DNA of 64,000 nucleotides from Marsupella aquatica. Its lineage: Eukaryota; Marchantiophyta. The stretch is from assembly GCA_973895155.1 (NCBI GenBank), contig OZ316894.1, positions 1,178,001 through 1,242,000 of the forward strand. The letters are read 5' to 3'. Numbering within the stretch: position 1 is the first letter of the stretch; each line of letters begins with the position of its first letter. This document shows positions 10,763 through 24,600 of this stretch, piece after piece. Under the pieces are notes generated by a model. That model did not search any database and was not told the DNA's origin. It was given only the letters and a program-made list of their open reading frames with translations. The translations under genes and the position numbers were made by a program.

Positions 10763-12904
10763 ATGCTGGTAGCAAACAGGTTCCCCAGATCTGATCGTGG
10801 GTTGTGTTGCCTACAGTTGACACCCAGAGCACCTAAGTTTAATCCTGAGATGACAAGGAAAGCACTTTGGGTGGATGGCTGGTCGACTCCAGCATGGGTG
10901 AAGGCAAGGCTCAAATTAATGGCTCAAGACAGATTGCAATCTCGTGCTAGTCATGGCACCAGAGATTGGTCTCAAGACGCTGCACAAGGGAAAGGAAGTA
11001 GGCACATGCCTAGTGCTGGTACCACGAGTGAAGCAATTGCTGTTTTGAAGAATCGTCTACAACGAGGCATTACTACAGACTCGTACACGTATGTTAAAAT
11101 TCTGCAAATGTGCTTGAAACAGAAAGACGTTTTAGCGGCCAAGCAGGTGTATGAGTGCATCATCGAGAGTGGAATGGATAAGAATCCATATGTGGCGAAC
11201 ACCCTCCTGAATGTGTATATCAAATGCGGGGAAATTTTGGATGCACGTCGAGTTTTTGATGAGCTTGAGAAGAGGAGTGTTATTGCTTGGAACATGATGA
11301 TAGCAGGATATTCTAAGAGTGGTCATGCTGAATCCGCTCTGGACCTTTTCAAATTAATGCGTCAAGAAGATGCGCGGCCTGATGAGGTCACATATCTGTG
11401 CATCCTGAAGGCATGTACCAGCCCTTTAGCTTTAAAATGGGGAAAAGAAATTCATGAGTGTATTCAACATGCCGGTTTTGAATCCGATGTGCGTGTAGGG
11501 ACTGCCCTCCTTCAGATGTATGCAAAGTGTGGGTGCATCACGGAGGCAAGGCGGGTTTTTGACAAATTGACTGATCGAAATTTCATCACTTGGAGTGTGA
11601 TGATTGGTGCATGTGCTGCGAGTGGCAACGTGGATGATGCCCGACGACTGTTTGACAGAATGGAAAAACCAGATCTAATCACATGGACCATAATGATTGG
11701 AGCATATGCAGAAAGTGGCCGTGGTGTGGAAGCATATCGACTGTTTTGTCAAATGAGACAGGAAGGCTTGGAACCAAATGCCTTCACTTATACTAGCATC
11801 CTAAATGCATCTGCAAGTGCGGGGGCTTTGGAGTGGGTGCAGGAGGTTCATGCCCATGCTAGCAAAGTCGGACTGGAGTCGGATTTGCGTGTGGGCACTG
11901 CCCTTGTTCACATGTATGCAAAGAGTGGCAGCATAGATGATGCCCGACTAGTTTTTGACAGGATGGAGAAACGCGATGTAGTCACATGGACCATAATGAT
12001 CGGAGGACTGGCACAACATGGGTGCGGGCATGAAGCCCTGGAACTGTTTAGAAAAATGAATGCGGACCTTGTGAGGCCCGACGGGACTACATTTGCAGCA
12101 GTGTTGTCAGCCTGTTGTCATGCAGGCCTTCTTGGTGACGGCCGTAGACTCTTTTCAGCTATGACGCAGGATTATGGCATCGAGCCTAATGTTGTGCACT
12201 ATAACTGCATGGTGGATCTGCTTGGGCGGGCTGGACACTTGGAGGAAGCAAAGCAATTCATTAGTGACATGCCTGTTACACCAGATGATGTAACTTGGAA
12301 AGCCTTGCTTGGGGCTTGTAAAACTTACGGTAATGAGGAGTTGGGCGAACTTGCCGCTGAAGAGCTTCTCAAGTTGAAACCCAATGATGCCACTGCATAT
12401 GTGCTCCTCTCCAACATCTATGCTGCAGCTGGCAAGTGGGACAAGGTGTCATTTGTGCGCACTTTGATGCAAAAGAGAGGTGTTCGGAAGGAGGAGCCAG
12501 GGCGGAGCTGGATCGAAGTTGACAACAAGATCCATCAATTTGTTGTGGGGGATACATCTCACCCAGAAGCGAAGGCGATATATTCTTACATGAATAAACT
12601 GACTGTAAAACTGAAGGCTGAAGGCTACATTCCTGATACCCAGATTGTGTTGCACAATATCGATGAGGAGGATAAAGAACTAGCACTTTGCTCTCATAGT
12701 GAGAAGTTGGCTATTATGTACGGACTTATGCGCATACCTCGGGGTAAACCAATTCGTGTGTATAAGAACCTTCGGGTGTGTTCAGATTGCCATACAGCAA
12801 CCAAGTTTATCTCTAAGGTGACTCGACGGGAGATCATAGCCAGGGATGGCAATCGCTTTCACCATTTTAAAGACGGCGTGTGTTCTTGTGGTGATTACTG
12901 GTGA
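10763..12904 (+). CDS. PLS-class pentatricopeptide repeat protein, E and DYW domains
   Basis: A single-exon frame of 713 residues from the first in-frame ATG; the stretch in frame before it (to 10691) has no ATG. The N-terminus is Arg-rich and poor in acidic residues, fitting import into mitochondria or chloroplasts. About twelve PPR motifs follow (for example NPYVANTLLNVYIKCG, DLITWTIMIGAYAESG), then E/E+ motifs and the PG box (SWIEVDNKIHQFV). The C-terminal DYW cytidine-deaminase domain has HSEKLA with the catalytic Glu, the zinc ligands CSDCH, then HHFKDGVCSCGDYW ending exactly at the stop. The family binds specific organelle transcripts and converts C to U at defined sites; the target is not readable here. 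The DYW domain looks complete, so it should not need a partner deaminase. Being intronless is normal for this family. Confidence 0.96.
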   Translation: MLVANRFPRSDRGLCCLQLTPRAPKFNPEMTRKALWVDGWSTPAWVKARLKLMAQDRLQSRASHGTRDWSQDAAQGKGSRHMPSAGTTSEAIAVLKNRLQRGITTDSYTYVKILQMCLKQKDVLAAKQVYECIIESGMDKNPYVANTLLNVYIKCGEILDARRVFDELEKRSVIAWNMMIAGYSKSGHAESALDLFKLMRQEDARPDEVTYLCILKACTSPLALKWGKEIHECIQHAGFESDVRVGTALLQMYAKCGCITEARRVFDKLTDRNFITWSVMIGACAASGNVDDARRLFDRMEKPDLITWTIMIGAYAESGRGVEAYRLFCQMRQEGLEPNAFTYTSILNASASAGALEWVQEVHAHASKVGLESDLRVGTALVHMYAKSGSIDDARLVFDRMEKRDVVTWTIMIGGLAQHGCGHEALELFRKMNADLVRPDGTTFAAVLSACCHAGLLGDGRRLFSAMTQDYGIEPNVVHYNCMVDLLGRAGHLEEAKQFISDMPVTPDDVTWKALLGACKTYGNEELGELAAEELLKLKPNDATAYVLLSNIYAAAGKWDKVSFVRTLMQKRGVRKEEPGRSWIEVDNKIHQFVVGDTSHPEAKAIYSYMNKLTVKLKAEGYIPDTQIVLHNIDEEDKELALCSHSEKLAIMYGLMRIPRGKPIRVYKNLRVCSDCHTATKFISKVTRREIIARDGNRFHHFKDGVCSCGDYW

Positions 12905-13877
12905 CCAGATTGGAAGCTGATTCTTTGGCATCTTTCCCTGGGCACTCTTTCGACTTTGCAATCAATTTCGTCACAGAAGCCAGCTGGTCCAAGTGCATAT
13001 CAAAACTTTCTGATGCAGTCTCCTCGAGGAAGGGTAATCACCGAAGGCTATTTCATCTTGTACAAAATGAAATAGATGTACAACTGATTAACCAGATTTA
13101 AACAGTTAACAGAAACTGGACTAAGAAATGAGTAATCACCACAATCATCCTGCTTGGCATGTCTGTTGTTCTCTCTTGGTCGAAGGCAGTCTTACTTGGA
13201 GTACATCTGCTTCAAAATATTCATCACTGGCACTGTGATGCTGCAGAACAATTCATTCGCCCTTGAGCTTTGGAGGGGCCGGTTTTCTGCAGGGAAGTAG
13301 TGGAGCCCAGATCGTGCTCCTAGCATCCCATGAACCCCCACGACAATGGCTTCACTTCTGGGCATCTGAAATTCAGAGGTGCTACACCAATATCGAGCGA
13401 CTGTAGAATAGAGGAATTTACGTCCTAGGACACATTTAGATCAGAGAGAAATTCCTCGAGCCACAGTAAAGTAAATCACAAGCCGATTTCAGAACAAAAC
13501 TTCATCATGAACACACGAGGTTTCTCTAACAGCGCACCTGGGGCTATAAAACTACTGTAACTATGGTCATTTCTGGTCCAGATCTAGACTGGGTGGACAC
13601 CGCCTACAGTTAGAGCTCGGATTAGGCAATATTTTTGAGCTCAGACATGTATTCAGAAGGTAGTTGGGATCTGAATCCTGAGGTGTCGAAGGTGCAACTT
13701 CAAACAAAAGGGCATTTGTCCTCTCCCTATGAGCATTCCTCACAGTTTTATTATTTATTAGCAAAAAAGGGGATAATCACGCCATTGGTCTCAGCTGATC
13801 GGCTTCACTAGCTGACCAAGCAATGCTCTAATTCTAATTATTTTTAAAATCAGTGTCATTCAGCTTAAATGACATCC

Positions 13878-13915
13878 TCCGTTGTAGTCTAGATGGTTAG
13901 GATACTCGGCTCTCA
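13878..13915 (+). pseudogene. 5' half of a tRNA-Glu(CUC), truncated in the anticodon loop
   Basis: The 38 bases starting TCCGTTGTAGTCTAGATGG and ending ATACTCGGCTCTCA match a plant nuclear tRNA-Glu from position 1 through base 37, covering the acceptor 5' strand, D arm, anticodon 5' stem and anticodon CTC. After A37 the sequence diverges completely. I could not find the 3' half (CCCGAG..., T arm) downstream, so this is not an intron-containing tRNA gene. It is a tRNA relic and not a working gene. Confidence 0.75.
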
Positions 13916-13928
13916 TTTATGATGAATT

Positions 13929-13950
13929 GTCTCGTCTCGTCTCGTCTCCA
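13929..13950. repeat. (GTCTC)n microsatellite
   Basis: About four copies of the pentamer just after the tRNA fragment. Confidence 0.85.
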
Positions 13951-15626
13951 ACAATGTTGCAATTCTTTGGAATTGAATTAAGAGATGGATTGTCCTCTGT
14001 TCTTCTCCTCTCCAACGAACTGTCTGTTCTTTTACAGCGTTAAACCATGTCAGAGCAAACAGTTGGGGAGTCTCGCTTTCTTTTGATCAGATTAAGAGGT
14101 GCACTTTGAGTTGAATGGGTTACGTGTTGCTTGGCTTGGGATAAATCCAGTCGAAAGTATGTCTGGCTCGCCTTCTAGTGCAGTCCTTGAAAAATTAAAA
14201 CTGTCATTGCGCGCTGCACATGTATGTTACCCTCGAGCCAATTTCTCAGTTTCTTAAGAAATTGGCTGATTGAATGCATGAAGTATCAAGCTTTATCCTT
14301 GCCCGGGGAAAGGACAGACGCTAAGTCTGAAAATTTTGTCGACAGGTGCGTATCATTTCTGTATCCAATGTGCAATTCGTTCGGAGTCCAGTGACTTCTT
14401 CTGAACTCTTCACCGCCTACAGGTCGCAAACTGAAGTGGATGGAACATCCTCAATCCTAACCCATCATCCTTCGCAGCAGATTCGAAGCTTAAGCAGATC
14501 GATCGAATGCAGCAAAACGCTCGACATCAAACTGGGACTTCTCTGATCAATCAAACACTTTTATTCCTCACCCATCTTGACAGAGCTTGCAATGGCAAGT
14601 TCTCCACCTTCGTCCCAAGAATTCAATAATCAGACTTACGGAATTTAATCCAATGACCCGGGTTACTAGGTGAAGTAATACAATGACTTGAGTCACCAGT
14701 AGTCCAGTTCCGAGTCTGTCCGGCGGTCATTAGTGATGTAAGGACGTTCCCAAGCTTTCAATTGTGATCGCAGAAGCGTCTCCGACTATAAGTTCCTCGG
14801 TCATGGTGGCAAAGCGTACTACAATCAAGTTATGCTAGCCTTATGGTAATTCAACTTTGAGATTCAATGAGACCGACCGGTGATTACAGTATCTGCATGT
14901 CACTACAAAATTGCCAGTGGATGTCATCGAAGAACTAAAACACTTTGTTCCAATAAGACGAGTTAAGTTCGACAACTTGATCTTTTGATAAGCTGCATAG
15001 TGTTGGTTGCCTCTTGTCATATTTTTCGGAGGATCTTAGAGCCAGAGAGCTGACGTGACTATCAGATGAGTCAGTCACAAGTAGGCATATATGGATAACA
15101 TTTCATTCTCAGGGGAAGGACACTGATGGGCAGGATGATTTCATTCTTATCGGAAGGAAACTTGATTTCTGGCATGTCACAATGCTGGTGAAAATACACG
15201 TCCAGCAAATTGGGTGGACCACATTACAGGCAATAGTCTCAAATAGTCGATGTCAAAGCTCATGACCAGTGCTCTCGCCAGTGCTTGCGGTTGCATACCT
15301 CCATCACTCTTCTGATCATGTCGTGCCTGTTTCTTGGCTTGAAGCCTTATAAAACTTACGCACTGAGTGCTCAACTCGGAACCGTAGCTTCTGATGAGAC
15401 TCAAACCTTTGAGATTGTCTTTTACTGTCTCGGCCACATCTGTTGGCAGAAAGTTTTTTCCAAAAAATTGGGATTTGTAAATCGGTAAGATCTTTGCCGC
15501 CTAACGTGGTGAGCTTCCCAGCCATGTTTTAAGGGACCAACAAGACATGCAAAATTGTCCATTTCTTTCCAAGAGAAGGTGGACTTCTGGAGACTGCCTG
15601 ATCTCATCGCATCGATTTGTTTCACA

Positions 15627-18600
15627 TCAGTCAAAGATTTCCTGCAATTCGATGATGCTATGTTGGCTGCATGCATCAACAGGAACAGATATTAGCTCAT
15701 GATGTAACTTAACAACTACTTCAAAGGCTAGCTCCACAGCTACTAGGTTGTTTCTATCCCAGCTGACGGGTAAGTTCAGCAAGAAGGCGAGTCGGTCATT
15801 CTCTGGAGACTTAGATTTCTGTTCCTGAATGGTTTGTTGAGGATCTCCGTTATCGTAAACGGTTGAACCAAGATCCTCAACTTGAAGCACTGATAGCATA
15901 ATTCCATGTCCACGTTGTCTATACCAACCTTGGTAAGAATATAAAGGGTGACCTTTAGATCTTGCAGTAGACCGCAGAAAGGAAGGGGAGAGCTGTGATC
16001 AGATGACTTTCAGCCATACAAATCTGGTTCGAATAGATTTAAATAACATAACAAAGGAAATCCTAAGGATGAGCCTTCTTGGAGTGTTTCTTCCCTCTCA
16101 TTGCAACAGTGTCAGACGTCTTCACAAATGTGGAGCCTCAGATCCTACTTGTGATCAGAAAGTGAACTTGCGCAAATAGAAGTTGGAACTTACTGATCAT
16201 CTTTGGAAATTCGATAGTAGTGCTCAGCGTGCTCTCTTTGCCCGATGAGCTGAGCAAATCTTTCATCGTGAGTGATGACGATAAGCTGAAAATTCTCCTG
16301 ACCTTTCCTGTCTTCTATTATCCTGTTGATATTCATAAACAGTTAGCATGCATAACGTACCCGTCGAGGGACAGCGATGAATCAGTAAGACATATTGACA
16401 ACTCAGTTGCTCAGCCAAGTGTTTGGCCCAGTTTGAAGCCCATACCATGATTTGGGGTTTGTGGTGTCCACTTATGAACATCAAAGTAGTTACACCTGAA
16501 CCAAGAGGAGCATACCTGACAAGTGCCGCTGCAAGACTCGCCGCATTGGGGCCATCAAGATTTGTGGTTGGCTCATCAAGAGCCAAGATTCCACAATTAA
16601 GGCAGAAAGTTTCGGCCAAAGCTAACCTTATGATCAGCGAAGCCAGCACCTGCACAAAGGAGATGGAAGTATTTTCTACTTGAAATTGCGCATGTCAAAA
16701 GGAAAACACGGAAATATCTGTTTCTGTTTTTTGTCACAAAAGTAGATAGATGCACTATTACTTACCCGCACCAGACATATAATGGACTGCAAGACCTTAG
16801 TAAAGCGCATCCAGCACGGTTAGATCCAGTGAGAAAACGAAATGACGTTTAGGCGTCCAGATATACCTTTTGACCTGCACTGCAACGTCCACGCATCTCC
16901 AGTTCTGCATCTCCACTTCGCATTACCACCTGTGGCAAAACACCCACAGGCCCATGGGCTTCAAGCTTCGGATTCAGGAACTTCTACTGTTGAAAGGAAA
17001 CCTTCACGTTTAACTATACTAGACTGTAAATGTTCTTTACTTTCTTTACGCCTAATTTGAAGAAGTCTCCGTTGCGAGGTTTAGATTCAGCCAAAACTGC
17101 TTCACACCTAGGGGTTTGATCCTTTCTCAGAGCCAACTTTTCATTCACTTGTGTTACAATGTGCTACAACTTCTCTGCATGTAAATTGTTGCCTGACCAT
17201 GGAAGTTCGCGTCCTTCTTGTTTTCTTATTTCCTATAAAAATCTTCGTTGGGAATCCATGGATATGAAAATTTAATGAAATTTAATCTGCACGTTTTATC
17301 TTTTTTACTTGCGCTAATACTTCTGTGCTAATAAAACCTTAGCATATATTTAAACTCCTGTCGATCTTAATCTGTGATTTCTGCCACATTTTCGTTAGAT
17401 ATTTAGTTTATGAATGTCACTCACTGCAAATTCAATCGGTGCATTTCACTTAGAGTTCGCTGTTCTCCTCCAGGAGTCGACGACATTCCAATCGTGTCCA
17501 GCTTGTGACACTTCTGTTTGGTTTCTTCAGGTAGCTTTCCTGATTTTCAGCGCTGTTTTTCTAATCCATCCAATTCAATACAAACGAAATCGATAAACCT
17601 TAGACGAAAAAGTGCGAAAATAAACCAATACCGACCCTGTAGCTGTAGGATCGCGTTCCAGCTCCTTCAGCATCTGAGCGAATTTCAATGTAATCGATAT
17701 CCTGGCCTCTGTATGTCTGTTGCCAGAGCTCCTTGATGATCTTGTTTATTTCCTCCATCTTCATTGAATGGAACCGCATAAGGGCCCTGCACAGCTCAAA
17801 ATTGATTTCCACACGATCCCTAGCCACGTCAACTCCAGGGGTATCCAACAAGCATAACATAAAAGATGAACGAAGGGCTGTGTAAATACAACTGCATCAA
17901 GTTGAGCATCCATACTTGTCAAGGGCATTGTAGTACTTGTCCAGGTCCTTGTTTGCCATTTCGGATGTCTGCAAGTGAAGATCAACAACATGTCAGTAAC
18001 CACTCCACAGCACCGGGCTATAACCTTGCAGCACACCTCTCCCAAGAGAAAGCGTTCCTCGCCCACAAAATCGATGAAGGCAAACAACCTAAACCTTCCG
18101 GCAAAGATCAGCATGCAATCCTGATAGATCAAACTTCAATCACACAACATCGGCGATCTCTACCTTCAGTTGTATGAATTGGCCACAATAACGGTTATCG
18201 ATATCTTTAAACTGCGCTTGCTTCAGGTCAGCCTTATTTTTAGCCACATTCGTCTGATAAACTGTCATTGTTCCTTGGCTTCTACTTTGCTGGAGACAAC
18301 ACAAAAACAGCAAAGAGGTCGTTTAGTGGACGCCCTCTACGGATCAAGTGGTTAAGCACATTGTAATGTATGCTTATAAATCGTGCATTCATTAACGAGG
18401 TTCAGGACCCAAAACAATGACAATATACTTTTGAAAAAGCACTACCTCTGACGATAGATCCTGAATACATTTCACAAGCCTCTGCATGTCCATTTCTAAT
18501 CTGGGTCTTTCACCGAAGTCCAGCATTTGCTTCTCAAGTTCCAGAATATCCTGATTTAGCTCTTCAATATCTCTTGTGGTTTTCCTATATTGAATGTTTT

Positions 18601-21600
18601 CTTCGATATTTCTCATCACTGATCCCTGATTTATCTTCAGTTCCTTCAGATGTCTGTGTTCGTCTGCGATCACTTGTTTGTTTTTCTCTTCGGCCTCCTG
18701 CTGTGATTTTGACGATAAGAGTCTGTCATTCGTCTCTTTCAGCTTGCCTTCCTTACCAGAAGCTACAAAGCTAAAGACAGAAAAGACTCAATGTCAGCCG
18801 CATTTAGAAAAAATCAACTTGCAAACAACTCGGCAAAATAAAGTCAGAATTTTCGAAAAAGTTCAAATGAGCCAAATTTCACGTCTATGCAGATATGATA
18901 TCGTTGCATCAAAGCAGATGGTTGATATTGTTGCAGAGGGTGAATGAAGACCATAGTAAACATCGACTTACGCAACAATCTGAGAGGAAGCCATCTTCAA
19001 TTCATGAATCTCCTGCTTGAATTTCCTGAGCTCCCAAGACCTTTCTGTGTCCTCTTTTTCATTTTTCATTTTGATTTTGTCATGGTTGTGTGTTAAGGTG
19101 TCCTTTTCCTTCAATAGACCTCCTAAGGAATCTTGAAGGATCTACAGCAAATCCAAAACAAAAAGTTGTCAGTCCCAGAAGCGACTTGCTTAACAAAAAC
19201 AGTACAGCTTCTTCACTTTAGACGGCCTTCGTCATAATCGTAGTCTACAAGTTCATTGATTTCGGAAGGAAATGGACGACATTAACACACAATAAATGCA
19301 CCATTGTGATACAAACTTAGGTGTTCCTGAAACAAGAATTGAGCTCAATATTTTCCAGTTAAAGGAAATTAGAGATTCGTGAGAGTCGATGGACTTTAAA
19401 ATATTACAAATTCAACTCAGGCCACACCTCTTACAGCAATAAATTATACGAACTAGAAAGTTTACTTAGAAGAACTCTCGTACATCTCAAATCAGCCCAC
19501 ACAAAAGGAAAATACCTGGGTCACCATCAGCCCACACAAAAGACAAGGTTGAGCCTTAAAGACCAGTGAAAGTCTCGTCTACGTCTAAGTCTACGTTCCT
19601 ATAACTGTTAAGATGATAGCTGTGACAAAGTTAGAGAGGTAGAACAGTGATCCGGACCTCAATGTCAGTGTCAATTTCTACCAGCTGATCCTGCAACTTT
19701 TCCGAATCATCTTTCAGCTTGCTCAATGTTTGAAGGTTATGGATAGCTTTCAATTTCTCCTCCCTGGCAGTATGATATTTCATATTCCATTTGGCAAACT
19801 CATCCTTCGCTTGACTTTGTTCTTCTCGCATGTGCTCCAATAATTTAACTATTTTATCACTGCACACAACATTGAATGAGCAACAGACGACTCAACTTAA
19901 TGAACGCCATTTTGTTAGTGTCGAAAGGATGGGGTAAAGGCATAGTAGGAACAATAAGTCTGAGCTTACAAACATCTCACCAATACCAAGGCACGCAAGC
20001 CTTTAAATGCAGATCTCAGACGGTTCGTTTTATTAGATTTCAATACAATTCAATGCAACTTAACCACACTACCGGGAAGAACTAAGCCCTTCTAATCACA
20101 ATCCTAAGCCAAGAAGGAAGTTCATCTGTACCGTTTGCCTTGGAGGACAATTAAGTCAGTGCTGACTTGATCCAGAGTACGAAAGCTTTGTGATCTTGTA
20201 TCAAGTTTAACCTCCTGGTCCTCAACTTGCTTGCGGAGATGCATTATTTCACGATGAAGTCTATCCACTGAGTCTGCTGTTTCTCGAAGGCTATCCACCG
20301 AATCAAGCTCTGAACTGGCTTGGGCCAGCAGGCCGAACAGCTGGAGAAAGAAACAGTTCTTACTTACAGTAATGAGCATGAGTTGACATATTCTGGGAGA
20401 GCAGCTATGATATGATCTTCCAACAAGGTATGCATTTCGCAAGCAACAGCGCATTCTTGCATCTTCTTTTCCACTTTGAAATCCACTGCTCTAGACAATG
20501 AATCGTAATTGCCAGAGAAGAGCCATCGTGAAGTTTGAGAAAATGTAAATATTCTCTTGCAGATTATTACCAACATAAGCTTGGGTTGAGGAAGCACAAC
20601 TGATATAATACTTTTTGGCCACAAACGCATCGTCTTTCGTGCAGGTCAAAATCAAGAATTGAGAAACCATCTAAAGAGTTTGTCCAATTTTATCACCGTA
20701 TAATTGGTCTTCAGTAGTTCTGAACTTTAACTATTTCTACCAGTAAATGCAATGAAAATTGGGAAAACGAAAATGGGTATACTGACATCCTCGTACGGGA
20801 CATTCACCCTCTCGAGTTCCCCAGCGTAATGTTCCACCGTCTTTTCAGCTGTTGGGATTAGATCTCTGTCCAACTTTTGATATTCATCATACACAGCTCG
20901 TAGCTTCTCCAGACTCTGCAACTTGTTTTCTAGGTCCACTTTTTCAACTTTGAGGTTACTCAAAAGTGTGTCCGTGCTTGCCTTCTTCCTCCTTTGCTGA
21001 ACAATGAGAAAAGAACGAGGTATATCATCAGGCTCTAGGCATTAATACTCAATAACAAGAGAAACGGAATGCATTTCAGGTACTCCTCTACCGCGATTCA
21101 AAAGTGTCTAGATATCAGATACACGTCTGGCATCTACAGACGATACTAGACCTCTCCTTCCTCCTTTGCTGAATAATGAGAAAAGAACGAGGTATGACAT
21201 CAAGCTCTAGGTATTTATACTCAAAAACAAGAGAAATGGAATGCATTTTATGTAGATAGACTTACTCCTCTATCGCGATTCAAAAGTGTTTAGATATGTG
21301 ATACACGTCTGGCATCTACAGACGATAGACCTAGATTCCTATCTATCTTCTGATTAATAGACCTTTCCTATCTATCTTCTGATTAAGAGACCTTTCCTAT
21401 CTATCTTTTGACTATGAATATGAGAAGTTCTTAGACACAAGAAACTATAACTGATCGTTAAGAGACGGTCCCCTACCTTCTTCACAAACTCATCCTCCTC
21501 TTGTGGTGAAAATTTTCGCTCACAGCAAGCGCAGATATGTTGAGATCTGGCTATATTCTCAAAGGGGTCGTACATTATTTTCATGCCTTCTGCCTGATCG

Positions 21601-24600
21601 TGGTTCCTGCGGTGAAACGACTTCAGTGAGCTGTCACACATCCAGAGAAAAATAAGGCCCCAACTTTAAAATTGGAACAAGATGAAACTCGAAGCTCAGT
21701 GAGAAATAGACAATCTGAAAAGTCTTGTAGAAGACGTTACTTTTTTACAATTTAAGGCTCCCATCGCTCAACTGGTGGCCTAGAAAAGAAGGGATGCAAT
21801 TGATATGGCAATAGTAGGTCCAGCTTGAATGAAATTGGATTCTGTTGATCAAAAGTCCACTGAATTTAAGAAAAATGTGTAAATAAATTTAATGTGCAGA
21901 CCAGTGCTATCTTACTTGTAACCTGATTTTTGAATTAATCAGCTTAATTCCCGTTCTAACTGATGTACGCATGCATGGCCGAACTGAATGTCAGTGAACC
22001 CCACATTCCAACAGGCAAAAGACATTCATAAGATCCTCTACTCAACAGCTTCCTAAACAAAAGATGATAGATCTTGGGGCAAACAAAGATCATTAGTAAA
22101 CTAATTCAATTATAAAAATCCAGTGTCGGTCCAAGAATTGATGAACTCACTTTTGCTTGTCTTCCTTCTCCACTTTTACAGCCTTCAGTTGTTCCGGGAA
22201 AGCATCAACCTCCACATTTTTGTGGAGAATAGAAACAATTCTGCTCATCAACAATTTCTTCTTTCCTACAAGAAAGAGAAAAACAAAATGAAGAGAAGTG
22301 GTGAGCTGACGGATAATCAACAATATCCGCAAGTCAGAAACCACATGACCCATGAGGCCCTGACACAACAAATATCTCACACGAGTAATGAGGGTTTGAG
22401 TCTGTTGAGAGAATTAATGAATGAATGCGTTGTTATTTTCACGAAGACAGTCACTGCCGACTAACCATTTCTTTCGCGTTCGCATTTTGAGAGATTAACT
22501 TTGGCTTCCTCAAGCAAGGACGTGACTCTTGCAACCTCCTTCCCAGCTTCCACTAAAGTTCCATTTAGTTCAGCCACGACTTGCTTCTTTGAGCTGCACA
22601 ACAAGCCACAGCAAACAGTATGAGAAGATGTACAGTACTTCTTCCGAAGTAAAGAAATGAATGCGAGCACTAGTGTAGATCTCCTGTCAAAACAATAGGA
22701 GCACAAAGTGCATTTGCTAGGCCAGCAAGCAAGCTGATACTTCTGATCTTGAGATTCAGTGTTGCGTAAGTCCCCGAAAATTGAAGTCCGGAGGGTCCGA
22801 GCAATCCAGGGTGTCCTTTCCTCCTTATTTATTTCTGAGATTTTATTTTGTCTGTGTCCATCATGGGGCCCATTTCTAACGGGCTAAACAAAAAAGTGCA
22901 CTACAAGCATCACAGAGTATAGCAGCTTACACTAGTCCTTTCACAATACAGGTACAGAATCTAGTTCTCACCTTACGGATCTCTCAATCTCATCCTTCAA
23001 ATCTTTTGAATCCGGCATTCTTCCTTTCAGGACTCTATCGAGTTTGACCTTGTTCTCCTCCAGACTGCAGACAGGTTAGTAAGTCAGTCAACCGAGAGAG
23101 AAAGAGATCACATTCTACAAAGTGCGAAACTATTCCATAAAGCCCCTCAGGTAGTTTCGTCCATAACTGGCGACCTATTTGATGCGATTGCACGGCCACT
23201 AGTCATTAAATTTCACACACAAGACCCAGATCCAAACTGAATTTTCTAGAAGCCAAACAGTCTTCGTCCAATTCATTCAGGATGCGTGGTCTTTGGCACA
23301 TTGCTATAGCAGCTTCTTCTCAACAAGGAAAGTAAATTGCAACCACGAACAACGTCTGGAGGCTTTCATTCTCGTCGCATCTAAGTCTAAGAAAGCCACC
23401 GAAATGAGCTTTCCGTAGGATGTTGAACAAAGCATTCTACAAAAACCTAAACTAGAAGATGCAATTAATACATTTGATTTAGAATACTCTCTTTGTTGAC
23501 CAAGTCTTCTTTCCGGCTGCGTAGATACGTGCGTTCCATTGACTCACTAGCCAGGTCGTCCTTCTCACGCTGAACTGCCTTCAACTTCTCCTCAACATTA
23601 GCTAGCTCGTTCTTTGTGGCAGAAATCTTTGAATCGAAGTCCCCAGCTGACAATGCAGCGGAGCATTTTCCCATTTCTTCTTTCTGGAGAAAAACACAGC
23701 CAACGTCTCGTATCAGTCGTTAGCTTGGCAACAAACTCTTTGTGATACTGTCTCAGGCAAATATTCAAGACTAGACGAAATTGAAAGAACGAAAACCCAC
23801 ACATAGATTCCACTTCCTATATCAAAACTCTTGACAAAAGAAGGTACCGATTCCCTCACGCCAGGTAAGTTATTCGGGAAATAAAATCTCGCGTTCGCGC
23901 GTTTATTTTTTATCTTCTTTAGTCTCCAATTAAATTTCTTGTTTACTCAGTTGACATACTAACCCAAAAAGGGTACACTTGCACCGATGAAACTCGAATC
24001 AAAGCTGTAAAAGCAGATCCGACTTTCCGAATAACTCTAGGACGTGTACAAATGAGCAAAATTTTACTTTATGATCCTTTCTTACTTCTTCCCCTACCTG
24101 CTCCACTTGCATTTCATTTAATTCACTTCAGCCTCTGAAGACCTGTCTGCTCTCTTAACAAAGAAATGTCACATTCGTACTCAGGTGCTCTTTTCTCGAA
24201 AATAACAAAGTAGACCTTTGGAATAAAGACCAATAAATAGGATTCGCTCATAAAAGCTACGAAGTAACTCTCCCGTAAATTTTGAAGCACTTATTCAAAT
24301 GTGGACTGGTGACATAACCAACAAAATCACAGATAGCGGAGATGACAGAAAAGACATATTTGAGGGAATTTCTTCGATCCATGAACTAGTAACAAGCAAA
24401 CAAAAGCGGAGTGGCTCACCGTATTGTTCTCATTTTCCTCTAATCGCTTTACGTCCCTCTGAGAGATAGAAAGATCCCCTGATCTTATCATGTTGTCCAG
24501 CCTCCTCATTTCCTCAGTTTTGCCTCTCTGATTCAAATGATACAGGTGTCAGCCAATTGCAGAAGACCATTTACAGGCGACAGTACAACAAGGGTTAAAC

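Larger units (their letters stand above)
12905..15626. other. Intergenic spacer between PPR and RAD50 (tail to tail)
   Basis: PPR (+) and RAD50 (-) converge here, so both 3' UTRs and terminators must lie in this 2.7 kb. I see no further gene. It contains a tRNA-Glu fragment (13878-13915) and a short (GTCTC)n run at 13929-13950. Confidence 0.6.

Noticed and set aside
13878-13960. Functional intron-containing tRNA-Glu gene
   Set aside because: No 3' half with anticodon 3' stem, T arm and acceptor was found downstream.
15177-15437. 86-residue minus-strand frame downstream of RAD50
   Set aside because: It lies after the RAD50 stop, probably in the 3' UTR or spacer, and has no recognisable content.
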